Both the position numbers and the translations under genes were made by a program. The notes under the pieces are model-generated. The model was not told the DNA's origin. It ran no database searches and saw nothing but the letters and a program-made list of their open reading frames with translations. A DNA stretch of 64,000 bases from Ulva prolifera (lineage: Eukaryota > Chlorophyta > Ulvophyceae > Ulvales > Ulvaceae). The stretch's first letter is position 1. The number at the start of each line of letters is the position of its first letter. Below, piece after piece: positions 20,856 through 30,942 of this stretch. The stretch covers positions 999,713-1,063,712 of the forward strand of contig CM041201.1 of the NCBI GenBank assembly GCA_023078555.1, in the 5' to 3' direction.

Positions 20856-23800
20856 CTACTCCCCGCCGGGTATGTCACCGTCATCCGCCTCCAGTATACC
20901 CAGCGCGTCTCGTAGTTCACTCATGGGGTCTTGGGGAGACTGCAAACACGGCGCCAGTTAGGCCACATCACGAGGTCACACTTCGGAATCGTAGATACGG
21001 TGGACCGTACAGGGACGACGTAGGTGGACAGGGGACTCATACAACCAGCGACATACCTCCTGACTCGTCAAGAGGACCTCGTTCATGGTGGTGGCGTCTG
21101 GAATCATCCCATGGCCAGAAAGGACACCATGAGCATGATCCTCTGGTCATCCCCGGGTGACTGTAGACGCGGGTTGCAGCGCGTCATTGTCCCCCACATG
21201 GCAGCGGCACACTGCAGCTTCGTCTCCCTGTCGCAGGTGGATGGACCGGACGAAGGCGGATCGTCATTTATGGTTATGACGGTTTTGCGGCCACGGTCCT
21301 GCTTGTTAACGGATACTACAAGAGTCCCAGGACCGGCTGGCACCAGCGAGGTCGCAGGGTCCCACATAGGGCGGTCTGGTCCCGACGTGGGGTCGACGGA
21401 GTCATACTGAGGCCCGACCGTCGGGGGCTGTGAGGCGGTGGACCTCACCACGCTCGGGGTGCCCCCCCCTCCGCCCCCCCCCCCCCCCCGGCAAGACCCC
21501 AGAGGATGGATCCGAAGAGGGGGGGGCAACGCCTGATACGCGGGCCAGAGTACCCAGAAGGGTACCTCCGTCGGGCCATGATGCGTTCAGGGCCGTTGGT
21601 GGCCCTGACGCGCAGCCCCAATCATCCCCGGGCCCCGAGCTGCTGCCAGATCCTGGCCTATCTGCGGACACCACCCCCTCCCAACCGCGGCCTTCGGCAG
21701 GCCCCCCCCGGCAGCAGCTGCCTGCTGAGCCGGCTGCAACAGCGCAGCTGCGGCGTCGTCAGTGCCGGCGGCTGCAGCGGCGGGGCCACTGCCACCACCC
21801 CCCCCACCCGCGGCCTTTGGCAGGCCCCCCCCGGCTGCAGGTGCCTGCTGAGCCGGCTGCGACAGCGCAGCTGCGGCGTCGTCAGTGCCGGCGGCTGCAG
21901 CGGCAGGGCCACTGCCACCACCCCCCCCACCCGCGGCCTTTGGCAGGCCCCCCCCGGCAGCAGCTGCCTGCTGAGCCGGCTGCGACAGCGCAGCTGCGGC
22001 GTTGTCCGTGCCGGCGGCTGCGGCGGCAGGGCCACCGCCACCACTCCCCCCACCCGGGGCCTTTGGCTGATTCCCCCCGGCTGCAGCTGCCTGCTGAGCC
22101 GGCTGCGACAGCGCAGCTGCGGCGTTGTCCGTGCCGGCGGCTGCGGCGGCAGGGCCACCGCCACCACTCCCCCCACCCGGGGCCTTTGGCTGATTCCCCC
22201 CGGCAGCAGCTGCCTGCTGCGCCGGCTGCGACAGCGCAGCTGCGGCGTTGTCAGTGCCGGCGGCTGCAGCGGCGGGGCCACTGCCACCACCGCCCCCACC
22301 CGCGGCCTTTGGCAGGCCCCCCCCGGCAGCAGCTGCCTGCTGAGCCGGCTGCGACAGCGCAGCTGCGGCGTTGTCAGTGCCGGCGGCTGCAGCGGCGGGG
22401 CCACTGCCACCACCCCCCCCACCCGGGGCCTTTGGCAGGCCCCCCCCGGCAGCAGCTGCCTGCTGAGCCGGCTGCGACAGCGCAGCTGCGGCGGTGTCAG
22501 TGCCGGCAGCTGCAGCGGCGGGGCCACTCCCACCACCCCCCCCACCCAGGGGCTTCGGCAAGCCGGCGAGGTCCCCATCACCCGGGTCCACGTCGCTACC
22601 AGATCCCTTTCCACCGCCGGTGGTGCAGGTGGAACTATTCCCACCCCCCTCCGCAGTGGACACCAGCGGTGCACCCAGGGCATCGGGGGGTAGCTGCTGG
22701 CGTACACAGTGTGGGAGGTGCCCAAGCTCGCCGCTGTACAGACAGCGAGTGTGTTTGAAATCATCCCCCTAGCTGTGACTCGCGCGGGCAGTTGAACGCT
22801 GTTATGACACTGCAGGGCATCCAGGAAAACACCCAAGAGCGGCATGACACACCTGGCGCATTCTGGAACCTGCATCCCCATGACGATAGCCCTTATAGCC
22901 AGGATTTGCGCCGCGTCGTACCCCCAGTCCTCAATGTCCTGGAATGAAGCAGGGACAAGGGCAAGCAACTTACTCTTCTTCTTTGCGCCCCCTTGATCTG
23001 CGGCACCTTCAATCTCAGGGACACTGGTGGTGCACAGGAACCGCCATGCCCTCAATGCCCAATGCCAGATGGTATCGCCCGGGCAGACGTCAATGAGGAG
23101 GGAGGTGAAACGGTGCACCGGGCTCCCGACGCCGGTGGGTGACAGCCCTGCAAGCGGGGTACCGTTTAGAGGCCCACCGGGGGAAAGGCATGGCGTACAC
23201 TACCAAACCAGGGAGCCGAACCAGCAACACCTCGGAACAGGCAGAGGCAGTCTAGGGACGCACAGGAAGTGTTCACAGCGGTGACGAGTATGGCCGCCAT
23301 GAGAGGATCCAAAAAGCAGGGCCCGGCATCGCGATAGGGTTCAAGTTCCCACCCCGGGACCCGCATCTTGACATCGGGGTCTGCGTGCGCCCACCCAAAC
23401 ACCATAGCCTGGTAGGCGGCGAAGCAAAGCTGCAGCCCCGACCCGCAGGACTCCCGCTTCCCACGTACTGGCATGTACGCGACGCAGCCACTAAGCATGG
23501 CTTGGTGGAACGTCGTGACATCTGCGAAGCATTCAGCAAAAAGCATCGATTGATCAGACTCCTGCATGCTAGTTGAGTATACAACTCCTAGATTGAGTGA
23601 CTACATGTGCAGCTAACACACGCCGTAGTCGTGGCTACAGGGAGATTCGGATTTGAAGGAGCCACACCAGCCTCGGATTCAGCAGAGGGTGTGCGGCTGC
23701 GTACTCCACAACAAAAGGGGCCAGATTATAGACGGCCGCAACAAACTCCCCGATGATGTCAATGTCCTGCAGACGGTCTGTTTGCTAAATCGCTCCACCA

Positions 23801-24631
23801 GGCTACTGGTCAACGTCACATGCGCCAGGCAAGTTTGTAGAGGGTGCCCAGAGAGGAGGAACGCACATATACGTCTATGAGATGAGGGTAGAATATGTGG
23901 ATGTCGGTAAGCAGACCCCCACCGGCGGCCAAGTTTGTCACCGCTTTGGACACCTCACCCTTGTGCCCTGACAGGACGGATCGGCAAGCTGTCTCCTGAT
24001 AGACCCGCACTGCCAATTCATCGCTTGGAGACCTCCCGCTTTCAGAGCAGAGAAGTGCCGCCCTCGTCTTCTCGTACAAGAACAACGAGCACAGGGGGTT
24101 ACAACTGTTGTGAAAGTGCCTCGTAGCGCACAAGGCAGGTGCACATGCGAATGCACGCACGGGGATCACACCTGCATGGTCAGTATCTGAGTCAGATACT
24201 TGAACCATGACCTTGTTCGACCTATACAGAGAGCTGGAATGTGTCTTCTCATTCGCGGGCTGGTGACTGCCACGTGTCACCCCGTGCGTGCATTCGCATG
24301 TGCACCTGCCTTGTGCGCTACGAGGCACTTTCACAACAACAACCCACCGGCACGTTGCAGGTGGGCTCGGGCACCTGGAGTTTGGCTTTGCCCTTTTTAC
24401 CGCCCGTCCCCTCCTCGGCCTTTGAACGCTTGGTGCTGGGCACGTCCATGCACTGAGCGTCTGGGGGGAGGCCACTGAAGAAAAAACACCAGGCCCACAA
24501 CATGGCCCGAGGAGTGGCGACGTAGTACTCTACAAAACACACCCCGCTCACACAACGTGATACACCACGTGCAACTGTCGGAAACACGGCGACAGGGAGG
24601 CACTGTCGACAGTACACAAGTGTCAGAGAGA

Positions 24632-24665
<34 letters not shown>

Positions 24666-25449
24666 CATACTGCCGTGTTCCTTCGGGGGGGCATCGGGCT
24701 GTTTCCGCTTCTTGGAGCTCTTCAACTGCGGGAGCCCGCGCGCCGCCCTGTCGCTCTGTTGTACAGTCTCGGAGCCAGCAGCCCCAGCGTGACCCGATTC
24801 GGTGGTTGCCCGAGCGGGCGCTGGTGGGGCATGCTGGCGAACATTCCCAGTTACAGGCACCTACATGATCCGGGGGGACTCGGGATGGCGAATTCACCAA
24901 CAAGGGCGGGTGTGACAAGGGCGGGGGTGTGGCGGATGGGCATGGGCGCCGACAGTGCATTTCCCGTGTGTAATGTCGGGGCCAAACAGAACGGACCTCC
25001 TGGGTCTGGGGTGGGCACACCTTTTTCTGGCCGTACAACTTCGCCAGCACACAAGGGGCGTCACATCCAGGTGGAGGTGCTGAGATTCCCTCCCATGCTG
25101 GGACGAACAACTCCTCCTGCTCGCGCATCCACGCCCCGAGTTGCAGACAAGCGAGCACTACAGAATACTTCACGTACGCTACGCCCTGTTCTACTGTTTG
25201 CGAGACACGGCCCACCGCCTGTAGCCCGGCATTCAACCAAGCGTCGCAAGCGCTGTCAGAGCCGGGCTGTCCTTTACGGCCGACGCGCCCCAAGTCCGTA
25301 AAATGGCCTGACCGAGATATCAGCGTGCCAATCACGGGAGACAGCGCCGGCCGCAGACAGGCGGGTGGTGTGAACGCGGCAACGCTTGTGTCAGGCTGGG
25401 CATCGCCAGGGCAACAGGCTACAGCTTCCTCACCACCCACGACAGACAT
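20856..25449 (-). CDS. multi-exon gene of unknown function in the Tnp2 element
   Basis: Start ATG at 25,449 (MSVVGGEEAVACCPGDAQPD). Exon 1 runs to 25,021 and ends LAKLYGQKK before a GT. Other coherent blocks: 24,850-24,690 with a nuclear-localisation-like KSSKKRKQ; 24,530-24,370 with STKRSKAEEGTGGKKGKAK; 24,090-23,830 (GHKGEVSKAVTNLAAGGGLL..DIHIFYPHLIDVYV); 23,567-23,190 (MLFAECFADVTTFHQAML..MVFGWAHADPDVK); 23,118-22,700 (VCPGDTIWHWALRAWRF..KKKSKLLALVP). An Ala/Gly/Pro linker of 41-residue repeats follows (22,660-21,590), then 21,400-21,100 (TLVVSVNKQDRGRKTVITIN) and a last exon 20,939-20,856 ending DIPGGE-stop. I do not recognise the family. Two lysine-rich segments suggest a nuclear protein; it may be the element's DNA-binding or accessory factor, but I see no known DNA-binding fold. 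It shares its upstream palindrome module with the Ulp1 gene. Confidence 0.6.
21690..22560. repeat. 123-bp tandem repeat, about 7 copies
   Basis: The word CCTGCTGAGCCGGCTGC (one copy has CTGCTGCGCC) begins at 21721, 21844, 21967, 22090, 22213, 22336 and 22459, exactly 123 bp apart. The unit is a multiple of three. On the minus strand it encodes a 41-residue Ala/Gly-rich unit (AGTDNAAAALSQPAQQAAAA) in the frame that I take as the linker of the gene above. Other frames are open too, so the frame choice rests on composition only. Confidence 0.92.
24634..24663. repeat. G30 homopolymer
   Basis: Thirty G in a row inside or next to an intron of the minus-strand gene, preceded by a short GA run. Such tracts are also at 38,292-38,338 and near 29,281. 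Length is likely unreliable in the assembly. Confidence 0.9.
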
Positions 25450-25748
25450 CTTCTACAACACTTTTCGAAATTATCTGAAAAACTTTCGGGACGCAGCACA
25501 CAATCAGCTAGCCGCAGTAGACGCCAGGACGATACCAGTGATAGATACACAACTCTGAGTCTATATCAATGCCGTGATGAGACTGCGGTCACGCGACAAC
25601 AACCTTGCCTCGTCTGAAGCGACTCACAGCGCTCTGGGAAGCTTGGAAGGTACCACGCTCACTCCAGAGTTCAGCAAAGTCGATACTCGGTGCTCGTGGG
25701 CATCCTGTCGACACTTGAGCAGCCAGGCTCATGCATTGCTCGCATACA

Positions 25749-26470
25749 GAATGGTTGGTGAGGCACCGACCATTCCACGAAGGTGCTGACTGGGCACACA
25801 GGCGCTGCCCTGGAAGGGGCACATGCATTGCTCGCATATAGAATGGTTGGTGAGGCACCGACCATTCCACGAAGGTGCTGACTGGGCACACAGGCGCTGC
25901 CCTGGAAAGGGCACATGCATTGCTCGCATACAGAATGGTTGGTGAGGCACCGACCATTCCACGAAGGTGCTGACTGGGCACACAGGCGCTGCCCTGGAAG
26001 GGGCACATGCATTGCTCGCATACAGAATGGTTGGTGAGGCACCGACCATTCCACGAAGGTGCTGACTGGGCACACAGGCGCTGCCCTGGAAAGGGCACAT
26101 GCATTGCTCGCATACAGAATGGTTGGTGAGGCACCGACCATTCCACGAAGGTGCTGACTGGTCACACAGGCGCTGCCCTGGAAGGGGCACATGCATTGCT
26201 CGCATACAGAATGGTTGGTGAGGCACCGACCATTCCACGAAGGTGCTGACTGGGCACACAGGCGCTGCCCTGGAAGGGGCACATGCATTGCTCGCATACA
26301 GAATGGTTGGTGAGGCACCGACCATTCCACGAAGGTGCTGACTGGGCACACAGGCGCTGCCCTGGAAGGGGCACATGCATTGCTCGCATACAGAATGGTT
26401 GGTGAGGCACCGACCATTCCACGAAGGTGCTGACTGGGCACACAGGCGCTGCCCTGGAAGGTGCCACACC
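25749..26470. repeat. 92-bp tandem array carrying the same 27-bp palindrome, 8 copies plus a stub
   Basis: Palindrome GAATGGTTGGTG-AGG-CACCGACCATTC begins at 25749, 25841, 25933, 26025, 26117, 26209, 26301 and 26393, every 92 bp. One arm has C where a perfect palindrome would need T, so the stem holds a G-T type mismatch. The rest of each unit (ACGAAGGTGCTGACTGGGCA..CAGGCGCTGCCCTGGAA..GCATTGCTCGCATACA) is nearly identical between copies. The array ends at about 26,470 in a broken half-unit (GTGCCACACCGACCATTA). It starts about 300 bp upstream of the start codon of the minus-strand gene at 25,449. Confidence 0.97.
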
Positions 26471-26596
26471 GACCATTAGCAGGCCAGATCCAAATTACGA
26501 ATGAGGTCCATATCTTACCCAGACAATCCAGCGTTGCACCAGCCTATAAGGCGAATCCTAGACGCATATGTGCGTCGCAATTATATCCTGCTGTGC

Positions 26597-27778
26597 TCAC
26601 TCCTTTCCAACATAATGTGTCCACACATTTCCAAGCTCGGTCTGCCGGACCTGCATGTGCGCTGTAGCTTTCGCAACAGCTTGCAATGGCTTTCCAGTGT
26701 TCTTCATCTGCGGAGACTGCTTGGCCTGGTCTCGCGCTATGGAAGAGCACACGTTCCGGTCAGCGCTGTTGCCCAGGATGCCATAGGACATTCCGCGGCT
26801 ACCAAGGAAGCCATAGGACATTCCGCGGCCACCAAGGAAGCCATCGGACATTCCGCGGCCACCGAGGAAGCCATAGGACATTCCGCCACCATCGTTCCTT
26901 GTGAAGCATACGCACGCGGGCGGATGGTCAAGAGCCTCGTAGGAACGTTCCTCTGTCAGCGGAACGCCTTCGGTTCCGCCCCGGAATGTCACCATTCTCC
27001 TAGTGCATGCAGCATGCATGGCCTCCTCTCGATTCCCCCCAGCCACGGCAATGTTTGCCATACTGCCACTAGCCTTCTTCTTTCCGTTGTGCCGTTTGCC
27101 TTGAGCTCCTTTCAGCGGACAATCCCTCTTGTAGTGACCGAACTTCTGGCAATTGTAGCACTTCACCTTTGACATATCCCGCCTGGGTGCCGCATTCAGC
27201 GCTACAACATCGTCTTCGATATCATCTAGCAGCTGCTGCTCTGCAGCCTGCAGCTGCGACGTCACCATATGCATCGGGATTTCCGGCATCAGCGTCAGGG
27301 TGTTCCGGATGTATGCATACTCCTTCGGGAGTCCTTGCAAGATTGCCATCCGGATCCGCTCCTCCGACACGGGGTGGATGTCACTGTGGAGCTGCGTCCT
27401 GATACGATCAGCACGAGCACAGTACTCAAGGATGTTCTCAGTCTTCTCCTTCTTCAAGGTAGACAACTCCCTTTCAAGGACCATCCTCCGAGCCGGCAGA
27501 CCAGTATCGTTCATGGCCTTTAGCGCATCCCACGTGGCTTTCGCCGACTGGTGCCTGGTCACGATCGACAGAAGGTTCCGACTCACTTTACCCCATATCG
27601 CCGTCATCGCCTTGCGATCTCGGCGCCTCTGAGCTTCAGATGCGTTATCAGGAAGCTCCCGAAAGATGCAGTCCTCGATCTCCTTCTGACACAGATGACC
27701 TTGCATGAGAATCGCCCATTCCCAATAGTTGTTTGATGTCAACAGAGGAACATCAAACGAGTCGCCAGTACTGCCCAT
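26597..27778 (-). CDS. Copia-type Gag (UBN2-like) polyprotein remnant
   Basis: 393 residues from ATG 27,778: MGSTGDSFDVPLLTSNNYWE is the usual start of plant/algal Copia gag (the NNYWEW motif), followed by the UBN2-type helical region and a CCHC zinc knuckle CYNCQKFGHYKRDC at about residue 210. Gag coats the RNA in virus-like particles. After the knuckle a normal Copia would go on to protease, integrase and RT; here instead a 10-residue repeat (GRGMSYGFLG, about four or five copies, 26,785-26,890) and a short unrelated tail end the frame. The 5' LTR and primer site lie just upstream. No pol and no 3' LTR were found, the palindrome array beginning about 130 bp beyond. Either a truncated element or a gag-only non-autonomous one. 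Confidence 0.78.
   Translation of the reverse strand: MGSTGDSFDVPLLTSNNYWEWAILMQGHLCQKEIEDCIFRELPDNASEAQRRRDRKAMTAIWGKVSRNLLSIVTRHQSAKATWDALKAMNDTGLPARRMVLERELSTLKKEKTENILEYCARADRIRTQLHSDIHPVSEERIRMAILQGLPKEYAYIRNTLTLMPEIPMHMVTSQLQAAEQQLLDDIEDDVVALNAAPRRDMSKVKCYNCQKFGHYKRDCPLKGAQGKRHNGKKKASGSMANIAVAGGNREEAMHAACTRRMVTFRGGTEGVPLTEERSYEALDHPPACVCFTRNDGGGMSYGFLGGRGMSDGFLGGRGMSYGFLGSRGMSYGILGNSADRNVCSSIARDQAKQSPQMKNTGKPLQAVAKATAHMQVRQTELGNVWTHYVGKE
26785..26890. repeat. 30-bp tandem repeat within gag
   Basis: ATAGGACATTCCGCGG followed by CACCAAGGAAGCC repeats about four times at 30-bp steps with single-base changes, encoding GRGMSYGFLG in the gag frame (minus). Confidence 0.88.
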
Positions 27779-27869
27779 GACTACTCGAAAGGCAAACTTG
27801 GAAAGAGTGAACGGCTAGATTCCGGAATCAAGAATATTCTACGAAGTATCGCGCTGCGTATAACACGCT

Positions 27870-28140
27870 GGACCCATAACCTGTTGAGAATTGGTATATA
27901 TCGATGTTACACGGAGACAGAGAAAGAGTAAACAACACCAGCGCAACCGCGCCTTTATATATGTTCCGCACACCAGGCCTACTGCCTGTCTTGTGCTGTG
28001 CTCCAAAGCACACTTGTCTCACACAATGTATCTAGAGTCCTCTAGAGTATCCAGGCCTATCTGGCCCCAACTGGATACTTCCAGTACACTCCAACACCAT
28101 ACGTAATCAGAAGCTTCTAGATGCTGACTCACTTTCAACA
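27870..28140 (-). mobile_element. 5' LTR (259 bp) and primer-binding site of the gag element
   Basis: On the minus strand the LTR begins TGTTGAAAGTGAG (28,140) and ends TTCTCAACA (27,882), with the inverted ends TGTTGA/TCAACA. A TATATAAA box sits near 27,955. It is followed directly by GGTTATGGGTCC, complementary to the anticodon-loop region of initiator tRNA-Met, the half-tRNA primer used by Drosophila copia and similar elements. The younger Copia element at 43.0 kb has the same primer site (GGTTATGGGCTC). Confidence 0.75.
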
Positions 28141-28404
28141 GAACTACAGATGGCTGTTGATTCGGACGAGATTCTTTTGCTGTGATTGTACGTTCCCGTT
28201 CACTCTTCTGAGAAACCACAGATGGCACGCCGTGGGTACCCACGAAAACCGGTTTACAGAAGAGTGACTGGGATCTCGAGAAGACAAATACCGCGCCATG
28301 GTGTACACGTGTGCTTAAGCTTGTGTGCATGTTGCTTGTGTTTTCGGATAACATTCTTTTGTGGTATTTGTCTCCTGCCGTTCACTCATTGGTACATCAT
28401 CCGG

Positions 28405-28446
28405 TAACCCCTAACCCCTAACCCGACCGGGATCGATCGCGATCCC
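28405..28446. repeat. telomere-like run next to a GATCGATCGCGATC palindrome
   Basis: TAACCCCTAACCCCTAACCC (28405-28424) is three degenerate CCCTAA-type units. Four bases later GGGATCGATCGCGATCCC (28429-28446) is an almost perfect palindrome. Confidence 0.7.
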
Positions 28447-28449
28447 GTC

Positions 28450-28880
28450 AAAAAAGGCGAATGGTTGGGTGATCCCCGGATCGGCGAAGCCGGGGTCGAG
28501 TTAACGCTGCTTGCCATCATCGGGCCATTCTCGTTGAGCGCTCACGGGAATTCCTTAAGCCCGCCGGCCAACGAGGGCGAGGTACCTTCATTGGGCGAAA
28601 AGAAATGCATGCGGGCAATATCAAGCACTGGTTTGAATGTGGTCGCGCCTATCCGGACCGCCGTTCCGTGACGCATACTTGTGCATGTGTCACATCGACA
28701 ATGCATATGCATGCATGCTACAGACGTCATAGCCATGCACTGTACATGATGACGCAACACTTTTCCATTCAGACATTCAGCTCGCGACCGGGAGATCCCA
28801 CTTCAGTGGCAGCGGTCACCGGGGGAATCCCGGTGAAGAGCGCCGACTTTCACGGGGAATCCCGCCAGGAACAAGGGGGA
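28450..28880. other. block of foreign-looking composition with a short open frame
   Basis: A plus-strand frame 28465-28671 (68 codons, MGDPRIGEAGVELTLLAIIG start) and, after it, an inverted-repeat-rich part with AATCCC/GGGATT words (28,790-28,870: GGGGGAATCCCGG, GGGGAATCCCGCC). Word use and the lack of GT/AG structure differ from neighbours and remind me of intergenic DNA around bacterial insertion sequences. I do not recognise the frame as a known protein. It begins straight after the telomere-like run, so a transfer, a repair insertion or an assembly join are all possible. Confidence 0.35.
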
Positions 28881-30904
28881 TGGAGGGTAAACTTGTAAAA
28901 ACCGCGTGAGAAAGGCGAGGGCAAGGTGGCTGGGCCGGACGATTCGTGTGATGTACAAAACCCCAATTTCAAGTGTACAGCACTTCAAGTGTGCTTGTAG
29001 AGCATGATATGATGGGCTATAGCTGCCCTTACAGCACATGGCAGACATAGGGTGTTGCTGCATTCTGTTGGGATCACGGCCGCTGTAGCGGGGGGGCTGC
29101 GGGGGTGGCATGTGGTGCTGAGGTGGTGGGAGCAGGGCACTTAGGTAGCAGCAACAGCTGTTTTGTACGTTTTAGGTAGTTGTGAACGGAAGAGGCCAGA
29201 TGGCTGCAGGTGTTGTGGTGGGTGGGCATGCTTCGGACTTAAACTAGCGTGAGTGCATGTTTGTTGGTCCCTCACAACGGGGGGGGGGGGGGGGTGGTCC
29301 AGCTCCGGGTCCAAAAGTGTAAGCTTCATTTGCAGCAACTTGTGTTGTGTTGCTCTATGTTGTGGTTCCCATTGAGTTCCTAGCAAAGGACAGAGGAGGT
29401 GGGCCAGAGTGTGCAAGCTTCTGTTGCGATAACTTGTGTTCTTCTGTGATCAGATGACATCTGTCCATGTGCAGAGAATGCAGGCCTGAATGTGCATGCC
29501 TCAAGCACCGCAGTGCTGCTGCTTGTGTGACATTGTGTTGTCTGTTGCTATTCCATCGTTCCCTGCTTCGAGCGGTCTGCCTGCTTTGCCATTAGAAGGC
29601 CAGCGCCAATTGTGCCACCAAGGCGACTGGCCAGATCTATGTCGTGTGGGGCTGCAGCAGGCTGTGGTGATGAACAGACTGTAAGTGCTGTCACGGAGCG
29701 GCTCAGTGAAACAGAGGATTGTGGCCATCGGCAGCCAGCGCAGCCAGCGCATGCTGTGCGATGCAGCAACATTTGCAGTCGAGAGTTTACTTGTCATGTG
29801 TCAAGAGCTTGTGCATCTGTGTGCGCAGCGGTAGTGCATCTTCGCAACAGCGACGGTACATGCCGCTGGAATAGCAACGCAGCATGTCACTTCTCCAGCT
29901 ATATGTCAGCAACAGCACGGTACATGTTTCGAGCGAACAATCGATGATGTGTTAACGTTGCATCTGGCGTACTTGGTAGCTGGTACGCTGGGACAGCGAC
30001 GTCATGCTGCTGTGCAAGCAGCTGAGCACAGCAAACGCCATATTCCAATGCGGTGACATGAACCTCGTTGCCTTTCTCCAGAGATCTGTGCGAGTGTATA
30101 GACGGCGAAGCGGTGCACAGCAAAGGAGAGCAGCCAGGCGTCGCGGGCACTACAGAGCTATTGCATCATTGACAGCTCTGCGTGGAACATACTGTTGTGA
30201 CACTATACTCGATGCAGCATGGCCATACGATCGACAGGGCCGCACACAGCAAGATTGTGATTTGTGACAGCATACCCGGACCATCACTCCGAAGATGGCT
30301 ACCAATCGAACATCATCGGAGCCGGATAAGGGCAGGCCGTCGCAGCATTTACAGCTGCTTGAGAAGATATCAATGCACTGCAAGCTGTGCGCGGTGGGAT
30401 TCGCACACAGCAGGCATTCAGCACGGCTAACAGCGCGCACAGAGCATCTTCGACCACAGAAACAGAGGATGCAGCCAGCGAAATGATCAACGCATGCAGC
30501 GGGAGCGCCGTTTGTGTACTATAGAGTCTCCGCAGCTGCATGTGCAGCTGCCAAGTTTGTCTGATCGGTGAAAGCAACCGTCCGTGCCAACTCTGCTCGG
30601 CAGCCGGTACGCCGGGACATGAACGGGCTGCAGCGCTGGCCTGCTGGGACGGCATGTTTGAAGCATGCAGCAAAATTAATTGTGTCCCTGGTTCCGGCTG
30701 TGTCGCTGCACGCCCGCACGCTACAGGTGTCGGGCGGATCGGTGCCGGGACCATGCCGGAACGCTTCCGGAACAGTGGACCATGTACGCGGTCGACGCGG
30801 CGTTAAGCGACGCGGTCGACGCGGCGCCAGGGGGCGATCCGACACGTGGGGAGGGGCGCGAGCCTCTAAGGCCCGGTGGGCAAACATTACGGATTGCTGT
30901 GATT

Positions 30905-30942
<38 letters not shown>

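Noticed and set aside
21430..22758. 442-codon plus-strand frame rich in Arg/Pro
   Set aside because: Created by the 123-bp repeat, which is open in most frames; flanking exons are all on the minus strand.
23653..23880. Plus-strand frame in the 23-24 kb region
   Set aside because: Overlaps better minus-strand coding blocks of the unknown gene and shows no domain.
25671..26469. Open frames of 246-256 codons on the minus strand over the 92-bp array
   Set aside because: Same reason: repeat units read in different frames; no start, domain or splice context.
28465..28671. A bacterial gene
   Set aside because: Composition is suggestive but I could not recognise the product, so it is kept as an unassigned frame only.
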